From Phoronis australis (Eukaryota; Phoronida; Phoronidae): 64,000 bases of DNA. Positions 10,263 through 21,752 of the stretch are shown here, piece after piece. The stretch spans positions 300,702 to 364,701 of the forward strand of contig NMRA01000186.1 of NCBI GenBank assembly GCA_002633005.1. The letters run 5' to 3'. Position numbers and translations under genes: made by a program. The notes under the pieces were generated by a model that searched no databases, had not been told where the DNA came from, and was given only the letters and a program-made list of their open reading frames with translations. Each line of letters starts with the position of its first letter. Positions within the stretch are counted from its first letter, which is position 1.

Positions 10263-12199
10263 TGCAAATTATTGTCAAGTGATCAAACGTCTTCCACCCA
10301 TTACATCATTAGGCGGGAAACCTGGAAATGACTAATTTTTTTTGAAATTAAAAAAAAAATCGCAACTATTTCCCATAAAAAGTGCTAATTTAGTTAGATT
10401 TTGTGGTATTCATGTCATATTAGCTAACCGAAACCTCAAAAATTAAGAAAATGCATGTGTGAACTCTTTAAGTTTCTCAGAAAACAAATTTTTTCAGAAA
10501 ATTATTTTTAAGCACAAAACTTAAGTTTCCAACTGTTTACCCACATCGTTGCCTAATTCAGATTGAACGCTATACTATAGCCTTGCCAGCTAGCTAGCCA
10601 TGGGTGACTGAAAGTTGAAACACAGCAAGTGAACGGTGTAGGTAAAAAGTTATTCTTGGCGCAAAGTTGTATAAATGTATAGCTTGTTAAGCGATCATGC
10701 TCGTCAACTTTGAGCGTCATGAAATTGACTCAGCGCTATCTGTTAGCCAATTTCTTGCTTTCTCCGATTTTTCATTAACACTGTCCTTTTTCACAAGATT
10801 GCGCACAGATCACAGCAACTGCCAGAACTATCAAATATTCGTAAATGTGGCTCCTTGAATAGTGTTAACGGTAATCATTTTATTTTCTGAAATGTTTTGT
10901 TAACCAAACACATCGTGTTTATCTCTTCTAGGCTCTTTATTTATGTCACTTCCAATTTCCACACATTACCTGCTAATCAAAGTACTGCTGTTTTATTTTA
11001 TGGTTCGCAATAACTAAATTTAAATCTGAACATTTTTCTAATAGGAAAAATACCACTTAATTACTTAACAGTCTCTTTGTGTTTTGTGAGTCTGTGTATT
11101 TGTAATTAGATCTTCCAGTATCCTATGTACCATATTGTTATGCCGTGTTTTGTAATTTTGATATTTGTCAGTAATGATCCCCGTTATATTCATTATTATT
11201 ATTATTATTTGTTAATCTGGCTGCATGCAATGTTTTAAATTTGCAGGCAGCAATTTTATTACTTTTTGTGTTATTCTTAAGATGAATAAACAATTAAAAT
11301 GCCAGAAGCGATTTTACTTAGTTATTAGTTTTGAGTATGTTATTATCAGCAAACCTGAATTTTAAAGAAATTGAGGGAATTGTCACCAGCTCCACGACCG
11401 TAACGGACACGGTGGGTGTCATTTCGATGTCGGAGTTGAACAACCTAATGCACAACTGGGCGCACTAAATATTGATTCACGTTTCGTTGTGAAAGGATGC
11501 ATATAAATTTGGCGCGAACTGAAATAGCGAGCTTGCCTTAGAATTGCCAAATTTTTACCCGCGTTGTTCACTAGCTGTGCTTTGACGTTCAGCCAAAGCT
11601 CAGCATCATTAGAGAACTTTAGATTCCTGTTAAGTTTACTATTACCTGTTGTTCGAAAGTAACAGTGCTCGACCCAAAGTGTTTTAGATTTTCGTGCTAT
11701 CAATACTTTCACTTGTATCTGAAAGGCTACATTGGCGTTTGATTTATCTTAAATCAAAATGAGTGCTATAACGGAACGGTAGGTGAGTACAGTTGTTCAC
11801 ATTGTCAGTAGTGCGTAATTTTCTCGCCACAAAAACGACAATAGAAATATGTATGGTCTAGATTGCTGAATCAGAGCTGGTTGCCGAACTACACGCACGT
11901 AAATGAGCTAGACACATGTCGGAACTCAGATGCAACTCGAATGGAGGTCAATTTGGGTGAATAACTTTTTAATGGCTATCAAAAGTCGAATCTCTGATTA
12001 ATAACAGATGACACTTTATTTCCAAATTCGATTGTCTCAGCGCTAATATGACAAAATGTAACTTAATTAGAACTATGAAGTTAAGTTTGTTTTCAATCTT
12101 AAGCGTAGGAAACTTTTGGTTTTACGTATACCGTCCCACGAAAATATCGTAAAACCAATCACGTGGTGTTACCAGTAAAGTAAGAATTTACGTAATAGT

Positions 12200-12640
12200 T
12201 TTTTATACAATCTAAAGCTCTCTTTTCACTAGCCAGCCAGCTAGCTAAATAAAGACTAACGTCAGAATATTTAGTGTACTACGGAAGCCCAACAGTGCCA
12301 TTTTGAAGTGAAATTTTATTAGCTGGCGGCCGCCACATAATTATCTGGCAGTCGCCAATGAACTATTTTTTCCCTGCAAAATGGCACTATTGGTCTTTCG
12401 GAGTATACAGCTTCTTAGACGTTTTTGACAAAGAAGTCTGTAGCCGTCTCGAATGACTGCAGGCTCGTGACACGCGCACGTACGTTTTACTCCAGACGGT
12501 AACTTGTGATAATTTTTCAGTCGGTTTGCTGGTGACAAAATAGTAAATTTATAATGAAGTAAAACCAATTCTGGTGATTTGTGAATTTTACGCAGCCTTG
12601 TAGAATGAGAACAGTTGATTGAAGAATCGGAAAAAATATG
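12200..12640. repeat. Dispersed repeat R1, copy 1
   Basis: Shares ordered blocks with about 37390-37920 (same orientation) and about 50990-51320 (opposite orientation): AGCCAGCCAGCTAGCT, CGTGACACGCGCACG, GGTTTGCTGGT, then GCAGCCT..., and AACAGTTGATTGAAGAATCGG at the far end. No coding potential. A non-autonomous element of several hundred bases. Confidence 0.6.
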
Positions 12641-12953
12641 GCCAAAAGGTGGCGCTCTATTTCATGGTGTTAAACACCATCACGTATTATTGCTCCACAA
12701 TTTTATCTGAAGAATATCTGTTTAAAAGTAGTTTTTAGCATCCGTAACCTATTTGGTTTATTCAATTTTGTGTCAGACACTATTCTGCCAATTTTTTTCC
12801 TCACATCGTTCCATAGGACTTTATTCATATGACCATTTATCAAAGGCTAGTAGACTACATTCAGGTAACTGGCTGACCATGAGAACAATGTAGCCTGCTA
12901 CACGTTTTCATTCTTTATCATGTCACTAGCTAACGTTGAGAAAACTGACAGAC

Positions 12954-13836
12954 CTTGGGACAGAATTTCATACTTTTCAGCTCTAGACAGCGAATCTGGA
13001 CGGTGGTGCACATTAAGTCCAACCATTGCCGGCATCTTGATCAGTTGCCAAGTTGGAGTTAGATGACCGTCTTTAAGAGTCCCACTTTCTTGCTCCGGTG
13101 CACCTCCTGTACAGAAGTTTGACCCTACGCTGACCATGTTGCCATTCCCATCGAAATGATGACACACTTTCAGTGGAAAAACCACATGGCATATGAAACT
13201 GATTTGTGAAGATATGCGAGAAAATATTGTTAACATATTCTTGTATGGTAAACCTTCTACTATATATAATCCATCAACACCAACGTTCCTCAGTGCATCA
13301 AACATCGCAGTGTCTAAATACACTTCGTATGGCTGAAAGTGTAAGAAAAGACGCACAACTCTGATGCTTTTCGTTTGAAGTATGTCTGTTCTACGTTTCT
13401 CGGCTGCAACCTGGCTGGCATTTAAACTCGGCAGTCCGACAGTCACCAAAAAGAAAATCCTTATTTTAGCTTGCATTCGAAAGAGAACAGATTCTCTAAA
13501 GTGCTTTAAAGCTTCTAAAACATTGGTTTCGTTAGACTGTTCACGCGAAATCTCGAAAATGTTTTCCATGATATAAGTAAGGTCGGAATGCAGATCAATA
13601 GAAGTGGTCTCCTGAACGCCTCCGTGGATGGTGTACACAGCAAAACGCGTTCCCCGGCCACCGACGTTCATTACAAATCTACCAATAGCAGACTTCAATG
13701 CCACCCAGTCTTTGTTACTCCAGGAATATGTGCACTCAATGAAAATTGCCCAGTCAGCTACTGGAAGGGACCAAACAGAAAAATATTTACAAACACATAG
13801 TACAAACAGTGCCCATGCTTCTCCGTGTCTATGCAT
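12954..13836 (-). CDS. Gene B exon 1: signal peptide and vWA-like domain
   Basis: Exon 1 of the second vWA-CCP gene. I place the start at the inner ATG (13836) because the bases before it (CAGTCCATAGCATG) are identical to those before the only ATG of gene A; an in-frame upstream ATG exists at 13860. A hydrophobic leader (WALFVLCVCKYF) precedes DWAIFIECTYSWSNKDW, the first strand and metal-site loop of a vWA fold, then FAVYTI, ETNVLEALKHF and IFFLVTVG. The canonical DxSxS is ECTYS, the Thr of ETN is kept, and the usual Asp after the fourth strand is missing. The frame runs on to a stop at 12898, but the conserved donor CAAG|GT at 12954 leaves phase 1, as needed by exon 2. Secreted or cell-surface. 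Confidence 0.75.
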
Positions 13837-14761
13837 GCTATGGACTGATTGCGTATGCACGTTGCGTGTGATTTAAATAGCGTGTCGCAAAAAAAGTGCC
13901 CACGTCATACGAGGCACTGGGCAAACCCAAGTAGACGTGACATATTTTTACGGTATTTCAGAATTTATCGAAGAAAAAGTTCACCTTCTTATATTCTTCC
14001 ATCAATTGCAACTCAACTTATTTCACAATCTCAATAACTTAAATAACATAATCGCCCTTTAGTGAAATGCAACCGTGGTGTAACCACTTTTGAGATAGTC
14101 AAAATGAACACTCGCATGTGACACTGTTTGAGATAAAATAGGTCGAAAACTAAGTCAGCCACACCTATATTTCATAGAAAACGAAGCACGTCAAAATTAA
14201 ACATGAACGAAATATAAGTATGTACCTTTTCGTGTAATTTAGTCGAAACGCTAAAATTCCACGTTCTCAATACACAGAAAAATCGTTTACTTACGCGGAA
14301 ATAAGACACCGTGAAATATAATTAAAGCATCCAAAGCGTCTAACTGGCATTGCGCATCGAAATCATTCCGTTTTCAAAAGGATCTCAAGCACTCAATCAA
14401 CAAGAATTGACCGTAGTGTAAAAGTAGCAGTTCTGTCACAAGTTTCGGCTGTTTAGGTTGATGCAACTAATTTGATGGACCCATGTTTTTGCAGATTTGT
14501 AGGTAAAGATCAAAATACACACTATGAAAATCAACAAAATCAACGATGAATTAAAACTTCGTCGAAGCCCGTAAATTGATAAAAAGACGACCAAAGAGAA
14601 ATTGAGCCTGTACACAAAATAAATGCATTGTTGATTAACACGAAAAGAAGATGAATTGTCCTTGCATTTAGTTTAAGTGGAGGGCAATCGTTTATGGAGT
14701 CTCCTGTTGGTTAAATTACTATTTTCTGGATATCCTGGACAAAAATTTCAAGTTAATTTAA

Positions 14762-14995
14762 CCCCAAGGCTCTAATGAATTATGCACGCGTCACTCCGGA
14801 AGTGACGTTAGCGACCCGAATCCATCTCCGCCAGCTCTGTGCGACGAATCATTTTGCACATCAGGACTGGAGTGCATAAAACTTCAAAATTGTCCGCTAG
14901 ATAAGTTTGATTGTTGCATGACGTCAGGTCCATTGTTCAACAGTAGCAACGTGACGCGTGATAATGCGACGTCATTGTTCCTATACGGCGTATAA
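14762..14995 (+). CDS. Candidate terminal exon, small Cys-rich secreted glycoprotein
   Basis: An open frame of 77 codons plus stop lies between a stop at 14759-14761 and TAA at 14993. It carries seven cysteines, the last six spaced C-x4-C-x5-C-x5-C-x6-C-C (starts LCDESFC, ends FDCC), followed by three overlapping N-glycosylation sequons (NSS, NVT, NAT) and a stop. The CC ending recalls WAP-like or knottin modules, but the spacing does not match one I can name. It has no initiator Met, so it would need an upstream exon; an AG at 14767-14768 would make it phase 1. It is divergent from gene B, about 0.9 kb from its start. Chance is possible for so short a frame. Confidence 0.3.
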   Translation, partial: PQGSNELCTRHSGSDVSDPNPSPPALCDESFCTSGLECIKLQNCPLDKFDCCMTSGPLFNSSNVTRDNATSLFLYGV

Positions 14996-15814
14996 CTTTT
15001 ATGCGACAGTTCTACAATATTTTTAGAAGCCGCCCAGTTTTCTCGGACATATCTTGATTGAGCTAGAATTCAGCTGAGTGAAATTTAGTCATTGTTTGAT
15101 CTGTAATGCACGAAAATGCAATCGTCGACTACCCGATTACGAATCACTTACATGGTGAAGCTGTACCGGTTGCTGTCCTTGGACGTTCGGGTGAAATACA
15201 AATGTAGCTAGAGCCGCAGTGGCTCATTTACTACCCAAGCCAGCACTAGCGTGTATTATCGCCAGCCGACTAGAGCGACGTCTTTCGTGAAAATGACAGT
15301 GGTTGCAACTCTCGATGCACTCCTCGCAGATGATGATTGAGCAGAGAAGGGAAATACAGACGGTATGTCATCGCTCTTCAGAACATGTTTAGCAGGTACG
15401 TTCACGACGTCTGTGTAATCATAGATTATAGACAACAGATTCGCAGGTTCGGCATTTTCTTACGTGCTAACTGAACTCTCGTGACCTTTCTGGTACAGTT
15501 TCCGGTTAGTGTATTTTGACTAGAAATATTTGCATCTACTTACTGTCCAAAACAACAAAAAAATATTAATTTCGGCATTGAAACGCTTTTCAAAGTCTTT
15601 CAATAGTAGAAGTGTTGGTATTGTGAGTACTTTTGGCAATGCTACTGGTAATTAATTACAAAATTGCTGATTATGTCGTCTGCTTGCCCAATAGCAGCAT
15701 AGTTATCGGACAGTTTTTGATGTATGGTTCACATAGGCCTACTGAAAAAACTACGAAAGCATGTTTATAAATCATTATTCTCAAGTGAGCAGTTCTTCTG
15801 GGAAGTGTTGAGTG

Positions 15815-15866
15815 GCCCTTAAAAGGGCAGTTGGTTGTAGGTATATTGTGAAATGGTTCTTAAAAG
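15815..15866 (-). promoter_or_regulatory. Two histone-type 3' stem-loops without a histone gene
   Basis: Read on the minus strand, 15866-15851 gives GGTTCTTTTAAGAACC, a perfect 6-bp stem with a TTTA loop flanked by TTCAAC and ATTTCA. 15828-15815 gives GCCCTTTTAAGGGC between CAACCAACT and CACTCA. Stem length, 4-nt U-rich loop and the flanking CAAC / CAC words match the 3' processing hairpin of replication-dependent histone mRNAs. No histone frame precedes them (15870-16900, minus strand). They may be leftovers of deleted histone genes or unrelated palindromes. Confidence 0.4.
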
Positions 15867-17990
15867 AACCGTTGAATAATTCAACATAAACCCCAAAGTA
15901 TACTATGCTCACTCAAGTACTGAAGGTCCTCTTCATTCAAGTTTTCACCTGGGAAGGTTGGATGAAAACGGAGGAGATGACAATATCGATGACAGTTGTA
16001 ACACCTTATATAAATGTTACCGTTCTCCAACGTTATCACGAACCCTGCCTCTTTCAGTTCTTGTTCCTGGATTCAGAAATAACCCTGAACCATAGGGAAA
16101 AACATACAACGAAAACGAATCAAATTTTGAAAATCATCGCCTTCGTACGATTCCGTGTTGCTGTCGCCAGACTGGTGTTCCTTCCCAACATCAATGTCGA
16201 AAATCGGCGTTACAATTGATGAAAACTTGTGTCCTTTGTTTCTAACTTTTAACCTACTTTTTAAGAAAGGGGTGTATTGATTTTGTCTAACGTTGACAGA
16301 GCATAACTTTTGGTTTTTACAATGCATTAATTGTGTTGAATGCATTCATATTAGGTGGCTTCACTCAGTTGAACAGCAAAATAAATTAAATGTAACACAA
16401 CAAAGTTTGGAAAATAAATAGAACAGGAACAAGACTCCCTAAAAATCGAGCTGTTTTCGAAAACTTTGCGCCATTGGTGATCTGATTGGTTCATGCATTT
16501 ACGGCGGGAAAATAATAGACCAAGTATCGTGCACGTGTGCACTGTAGCAATACTTTGTATCTTATTCTTATTGGCCAATCTGTTGATACAGTAAATTTCC
16601 TTATTTATGCCCATCCTGATATGATTGCAACTTGAGCTTGTTGGGTTCTATCATATATTGGGTTAGCATTGGGACCCACATGATGCTTACTCGAATGGGC
16701 TTCATTTTACCAAGAATTTCAAATTGAGGTGAAGTAAATGAACAAATTTGGTGATTATCATCACCAGAATTTCATCATTAGTATCTTTTGACTGATGCTC
16801 AAATTTCCTGAGACTAGGGATTGTCAGATTTGTAAGGTAGAAGTGTTTTGCTGGATTTCCCGGTCTGTGACGTTATTTATACCGGACCAAAATTAAAAAA
16901 ACAGACCTTTGTTTAAATCAGGAGCTGCAAGATACACATTTATTAGACGTGCGCAGGCATTACACTGATCACTTGGAACCATTTTTATGGCTTATTTATA
17001 TATAGTTAAACCAACCTGATTCACGGCAATTTTTGGCAGTGGGATTTTCTGAAAAATACTCGTAAGTTGACAACAAAGTTGGATAGCAATACACTGCACT
17101 TTTGTAGAAACTCTGTCATAGGTTACAGATTCGTCAAAGAGCATAAATTTGATGAATTCTAGCTTACGATTTCACCTGTTTCGGAGACCGAGTTTCAACC
17201 GCTTTTGGGCTATAATAAGCGCCCCCTTCCTGAAGCGGATTTTTCTAAGCGCCCTGGCCACTTATTAAAGCGTATACGGTAATATTTCAGAAGGGCAATA
17301 CTTAGTATCCTTTATGCACGGGACCCTTTTGTTACATTAGGAGTGGGATTGGCTCATTATGTACCCTAAAGGTGGCATAGGACTTCACAAAACTGGTTGA
17401 AGAATTTTGTTTTCGTCATAAACGTTCGTTTCAATGGCTTAAGTTTGGAAATGTTAGGACTTAAGGAAGAAATTTAAAAACCATTTGTCCACTTACAAAA
17501 ATTTAACATTGAAGAATAAAAACAACCTTCACACCCCTCTGGTGTTCCTGTTCCATGTTTTCAAAGAAGTTGGTTGCATTTTCATAGACTGCAGTCGAGA
17601 GATTTTGTGCGGCATATATTCGACATGAAATGAGTGAGTAGATTTTGACTGGTCCAGGTGGTTATTTCTGAAGTATTAATGTAATCTTTATTTATGTTGA
17701 AGATTTTACCAGCGTTCTATTTATTTGTACACGAATGTGCATTTGTTGAAATCGCTGATCCAAATCCTGGCCAAATGTGCGCATTCTGTTGAGACCAACC
17801 GTCTGATCAGGGCCAGCTAAGAGTAATTTGGTTAATTCGCTCACTAGGCTATGACTGAAATTCCTCGTAAGGACAGGAGTTCATGAGTCGCTACCTTTGG
17901 AAGAAATTTAGCGGACAATTTTCGTCAAAAAGTTTACCAGATAGTTTTCATCAAAACGGAGAAAAGAAAAATGGATTTGTGAGGACAGGA

Positions 17991-18205
17991 TTAAGTAGTA
18001 GAGCCTCTTAAAAAACATTCATCTTCGAAGTGCCTTGAACAAATGTATAAAGTCTTATTGCTGAAACAAATGTCATTCACGTTGAGACAAGAAGTAAGCT
18101 TTTCTTCCCGCAGCCGATTATGGGGTCTTCGGATGATATGGAAGCTAACTTTCCTTTGCATTTCGAGTGTGTGGCCAAACAACCGGCCAGACAGTAGCCG
18201 AACAT
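17991..18205 (-). pseudogene. THAP zinc finger relic with a frameshift
   Basis: From an ATG at 18205 one frame gives MFGYCLAGCLATHSKCKG, the C-x3-C start of a THAP finger. A one-base shift then gives SFHIIRRPHNRLREE, and LYICSRHFEDECFLRG, which is the typical CSxHF end of a THAP domain. All four zinc ligands are present, but not in one frame. An uncoupled transposase or host THAP gene remnant in the spacer between genes A and B. Confidence 0.6.
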
Positions 18206-19233
18206 GATTACCAGACGACGTACTACTTGCCGGAAATTGCACCAGAAAATTTAGCCAGGTGTCGCCAGTGAATAATGACGTAAGGGCTTATGCGTAAGAT
18301 CACAGATTTCGTCCAAACAAAGTATACGGAGTTGGCGGTCCATGTGCTATAGTCTATGGTGTAATTCGCTGGTAAGAAGAGTTTGCCGCACACGATAGTT
18401 TTGCGCCGCTTTAACCGTAGCCATGAACGAGCAACGTGCATTTTCATCATTCATGAGTCAACTCCAACGGATCTTGTCATCCTATGGAACTCGTCGAAAC
18501 GCCCTCCTAGGCTGTGGGCAGTTGGCCACAGGGTGTGACCAATGAGAGGGTGGGTGGGTGTCATTGTTGACGTGTTTGATATCGCAAACTATTGTATTTC
18601 ATTTAAAAGAAGTCCCCGTGTTTAAATTTGCACCAGAAATTTAACTTCTGAAGTCTATATGGAATAGAGCATATTAAAAATGAAATTAAATGCCGATAAA
18701 GTGTGAAAAGGTAAATACTAATTTCGTACATGGTCGTTACATGACGTCATACATACGCACATTTTGTATTTTTTCACAGTAAAATGCAAATTTAAGGCGC
18801 CGGACAATGGAAACAACCGTAACCTACCTGGGTACACTGGGGCAGGGGAACGTCACTTAGGGACTGTGGGTTAGGAGAATGAGGGTGCCGGGAAACACCG
18901 CTATGGACCCGAAAAAGAGATAACAAAACATTTCCAAAAACACTGTAGCAGAAAAAAAAACACCTTTGTTCACCTAACTGAAGTTGAAATGATTTTTTCT
19001 GTGCTAATAAAAATATGTTGAGAATTTTCTATTTTTGTTGGTGACTGGTACTGCAACAATATTTCACCAAATTCACGCAAGCTTTCTCGCCGATAGCTTT
19101 GCGCCCTTAATTCCGGATATTGGCTAAACGTCACGTCATGTAGCCGCCTGAGCGTACTAAATAAGAACGTAGACTGTACGGTAAGTAATGTTGTAGAACG
19201 CACTATAAAGAGCGTGGTGATTTAAAAATGAAT

Positions 19234-19239
19234 TTTATT
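19234..19239 (-). terminator. Poly(A) signal of gene A
   Basis: TTTATT on the plus strand, that is AATAAA on the coding strand, about 145 bases downstream of the gene A stop codon at 19383. It is the first exact match after the stop. Confidence 0.55.
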
Positions 19240-19382
19240 TGTGTGACTAACAATTACTTCGGTTTAATTGACCAAACAAAGTTCACCGTCTGCACCATTA
19301 ACACAAATAATACATGTACACAGGCACAGTGGGTTGAAGCCAACTGTTACGAGAATGTTTTGTCAATTCCCAACTATAGACG

Positions 19383-20023
19383 TCAGTCGTTAGATGAGGA
19401 CAATCGCAACAACGGGCTTTGTATAGGACTGGGCGAATCGTCATACATCCGCTGTCCCTGAGGTTTTGTACCGCGCTTCTTGTCTCCGCCAAATACTTTG
19501 TACTTATCGCTGCCTAGCGAGTCAACATCGTTGTCCTTCATCCGTCTACGAGACGTCGCTTCTTCAGAGTCGTCACTGGATTCCACCAGGTCGCTGATGT
19601 CTGACATACGTCGACCCAGGTGATCGGAGCCACCTTCGTTTCGTTCGGGCGACTGCTCATCGGCCAGGGCACCGACCAGGGCGCTGTCTCCACTGCCAGA
19701 ACCTGGCATTATGCTCTCGTTCCGAATCGCTGCATTTGAACTCTGTGAACCCAATTGGTACTGGGAACCTTCTTGCCTTTGTGAACCTCCCTCAATTTTG
19801 CCACCGAATAGCTGATTGATGAAACCTTGCTGCTTAGCTTTGGCTCTGAGATCATCATCCATGTCCAAATCTTTTTTGAGCTTACGACGCTTCTCCAGGA
19901 ACAACCAAAGAAAAGCAAGGATAGCGATGACGATGATGCCAGGGATGATGCCGATAAGGATGTTAGTCAATTGGTCTTCTGTTTCTACCTGGCTTCTCAG
20001 AAGTTCCAACCAGTAATCGCGGG
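19383..20023 (-). CDS. Gene A exon 9: transmembrane helix and cytoplasmic tail
   Basis: The last coding exon. The acceptor is a strong TCTGTTCTTTCTGCAG before 20023, and its 2-nt start joins the 1-nt end of exon 8. The frame extends upstream to 20159, but that part does not fit the phase. It encodes a short extracellular stem (ARDYWLELLRSQ), a hydrophobic helix (IIPGIIVIAILAFLWLF), a basic stop-transfer EKRRKLKKD and a tail of about 175 residues rich in Ser, Gly, Gln and acidic residues (GGSQRQEGSQYQLGSQ, SDISDLVESSDDSEE, YDDSPSPIQSP). The SDISDL / SSDDSEE stretch looks like an acidic kinase-substrate region (CK2-like). I see no ITAM, death or kinase domain. Confidence 0.8.
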
Positions 20024-20452
20024 CTGCAGAAAGAACAGAGAGATGCTTCTGGATGCGACGGAACATTTCGTGTTGAACGAGAGAGATAATGAAACTGGTG
20101 GAGAGCAGGTCGGCACAAAAAAGGGGGGAAAGAGACAAGGAACCGCGAGGTTTGCGCATAGTGCCGCAGTATTGGTTCTAGACCTTCCAAACTTCTTATC
20201 GATAACAATCATTCTAAAAATTGGGTATGTTACGGTTATCATTGCACTCGAATGGTGGCATAATAAAACGTTAAAATTTACTGAATAGCATGGAGAGTAA
20301 AAAATGGAAAAGGACGCAAAGTATGCACTTCCGTCGTGCTCGGTGTTCCCTGGGTACAGTGGAATAGCTGTAGTCATAAACACTTACTGAAATAATTAAG
20401 CTGTAAATTTCCACATTCAAGTGAACACAACCTTAAACCATGGTTAGTTTAC

Positions 20453-20677
20453 CATAGCATCCCAGCATGTGTGGTCTCCACGTGTTGTCACTCACGCATT
20501 GATAATGTTTCGTCATAGACCTATCGAAATGTTCGAATGGCTCCCTGCACTCGATGGTGACCACCGTCCACAGGCCGTTGACGACGTTGGGTCTGATGGA
20601 TGTAGGCGCCATCCCTCGCTCCTGATAGGTGATGGTTTGGTTGTCGGGTGAAACCGTGATGGTGCAATTGCTCCTGA
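20453..20677 (-). CDS. Gene A exon 8: membrane-proximal CCP module
   Basis: A phase 1-1 exon between acceptor GGTCTACCCAG and donor GTAAAC. Four cysteines (SNCTITV, IECREPF, YQCVSD, LGCY) and a Trp before the last cysteine (NTWRP) give the CCP pattern. One sequon is seen (NCT), with a second in the Asn-Gln-Thr stretch (DNQT). It is the last module before the membrane. Confidence 0.8.
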
Positions 20678-21215
20678 CTGGGTAGACCAAGAAAGTCATG
20701 ACAGATTGAAATTATCATTGCTTAGGTTAATATAACAAAACTCGCATCAAACTGCACTAATTTTATGAACCACGAATGTTTGCATGTTTGGTCTCAGGTG
20801 GGAGATATCAATTCTTGTACCGAAGCGATGCAGTGTCAACCGATAGTCGACGGTTTGAAACAGCCTTCAGAATTCGCAGACTTGTCAAACGTTCTTGGTT
20901 CACAGAATCTCAGCATGCACCGATGAGGCATCGAGAAGGTCTTCGTATAGGAGATGTTGGTAGGGAGCCATATTTTGACTTCTTGTCGGTGTTACCGTCT
21001 TAGGTGACGGGTAACAGGAAACGGTGACGATTGGAAGGATATTCTATATAATTTCGTATTGTCTGGTATGACTTTTTACTAATTTGGCATCATTGTTGTT
21101 ATCCGTATTCCCGGTTGCCCAAGTAACTTTTTGGTCTGGATTTTGAATGAGGGATGGCACTTCCCCTACTTAGTATGTACATAAAATGCAGAATGAATTT
21201 GGTTGCATTACTTAC

Positions 21216-21401
21216 TTGCACATCTGTCTGTTGGCAAAACTATATCCTTTCCTTCGCATCTGTGACTAAATGTGTATTTCTCACGTGAAAGGCCGTACCC
21301 GTCCAAGCAGGTATAGTTTACGTTATCGCCGAACAAAATGTATGCTGGTGTCGGGGGATCAGACGTGGCGTGCTTCATTGCCGGCGCGTGACATCGCCTA
21401 A
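21216..21401 (-). CDS. Gene A exon 7: CCP module
   Basis: The shortest module exon (186 bp, phase 1-1), between acceptor TTGTTTTTATTCAG and donor GTAAGT. Cysteines lie in RRCHAP, YTCLDGYGL, HRCEGK and DRCA. NYTCLDGY is the classic CCP strand (v.y.C..Gy), and NYT is an N-glycosylation sequon. The conserved Trp is absent. Confidence 0.8.
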
Positions 21402-21752
21402 CTGAATAAAAACAATTGATGAGACCATTCGCTCGGTAATACAATCATACCTGAATTGAAATTAACTTTTTATCACACTGCGCGACCGACAGTTTATTAC
21501 AGGCATGTGCCCTACTCGTGTAAGACGTATTTGCAATCTCGCAAAAACTTGTATTTTTACTTGTGAAAACGATCTTATAATTGTGTTGGCTTCAACTGGT
21601 CTGTATGGCTTGTTTAAGGTATTATTCATACAACATGTGTGATAGTTAACAGCCCATTACGAAAATGAAATCGTAAATAATGTAATTAAGAGTGTTATTG
21701 CGATATGAATTTCAATTCAGACGTCCACCTTATAGGTGTATCCCTTATCATT

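Larger units (their letters stand above)
9330..10471. mobile_element. TTAA-flanked DNA transposon relic with THAP domain (Kolobok-like)
   Basis: Both ends read inward as TTAAAGAGTTC(C/A)CA...: the left end at 9330 and the right end at 10471 in reverse complement. The TTAA itself is the likely target duplication. A second inverted pair (TAATGGGTGGAA at about 9474 / TTCCACCCATTA at about 10293) lies inside. The left half carries a plus-strand THAP-like frame. The right half carries a minus-strand acidic frame with an internal stop. TTAA targets plus a THAP domain are the combination known for the Kolobok superfamily. The element is too short (1.14 kb) to be autonomous. A partial copy lies at 54276-54680. 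Confidence 0.65.
4888..12953. other. Gene B intron 1 (8 kb), repeats and relics
   Basis: The space between the vWA exon and the first Cys-rich exon of gene B. It contains a MITE-like element (5835-6262), a short perfect-looking palindrome (7192-7239), one candidate stray exon on the plus strand (8185-8429), a THAP transposon relic (9330-10471) and a dispersed repeat (12200-12640). A segment of about 45 bp is repeated at 5044-5090 and 5620-5670 (AAACAAAACAATG followed by a related CAACAGCCAG block). It may be two copies of a transposon leader. I see no other gene. Confidence 0.6.
13840..19230. other. Intergenic region between gene B start and gene A 3' end
   Basis: Apart from the candidate Cys-rich exon, the paired hairpins and the THAP relic listed separately, I see no gene. 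The stretch 14460-14600 resembles 29350-29460 in the same orientation (CCATGTTTTTGCA, GATGAATTAAAACT-like blocks), another dispersed repeat. A TATA-like ATTTAAATAG block lies 35 bp upstream of the gene B ATG (13871-13880). Confidence 0.5.

Noticed and set aside
20024-20159. Upstream extension of gene A last exon to an in-frame Met
   Set aside because: The strong acceptor at 20023 has the right phase for exon 8. The extension would need another, unsupported exon.
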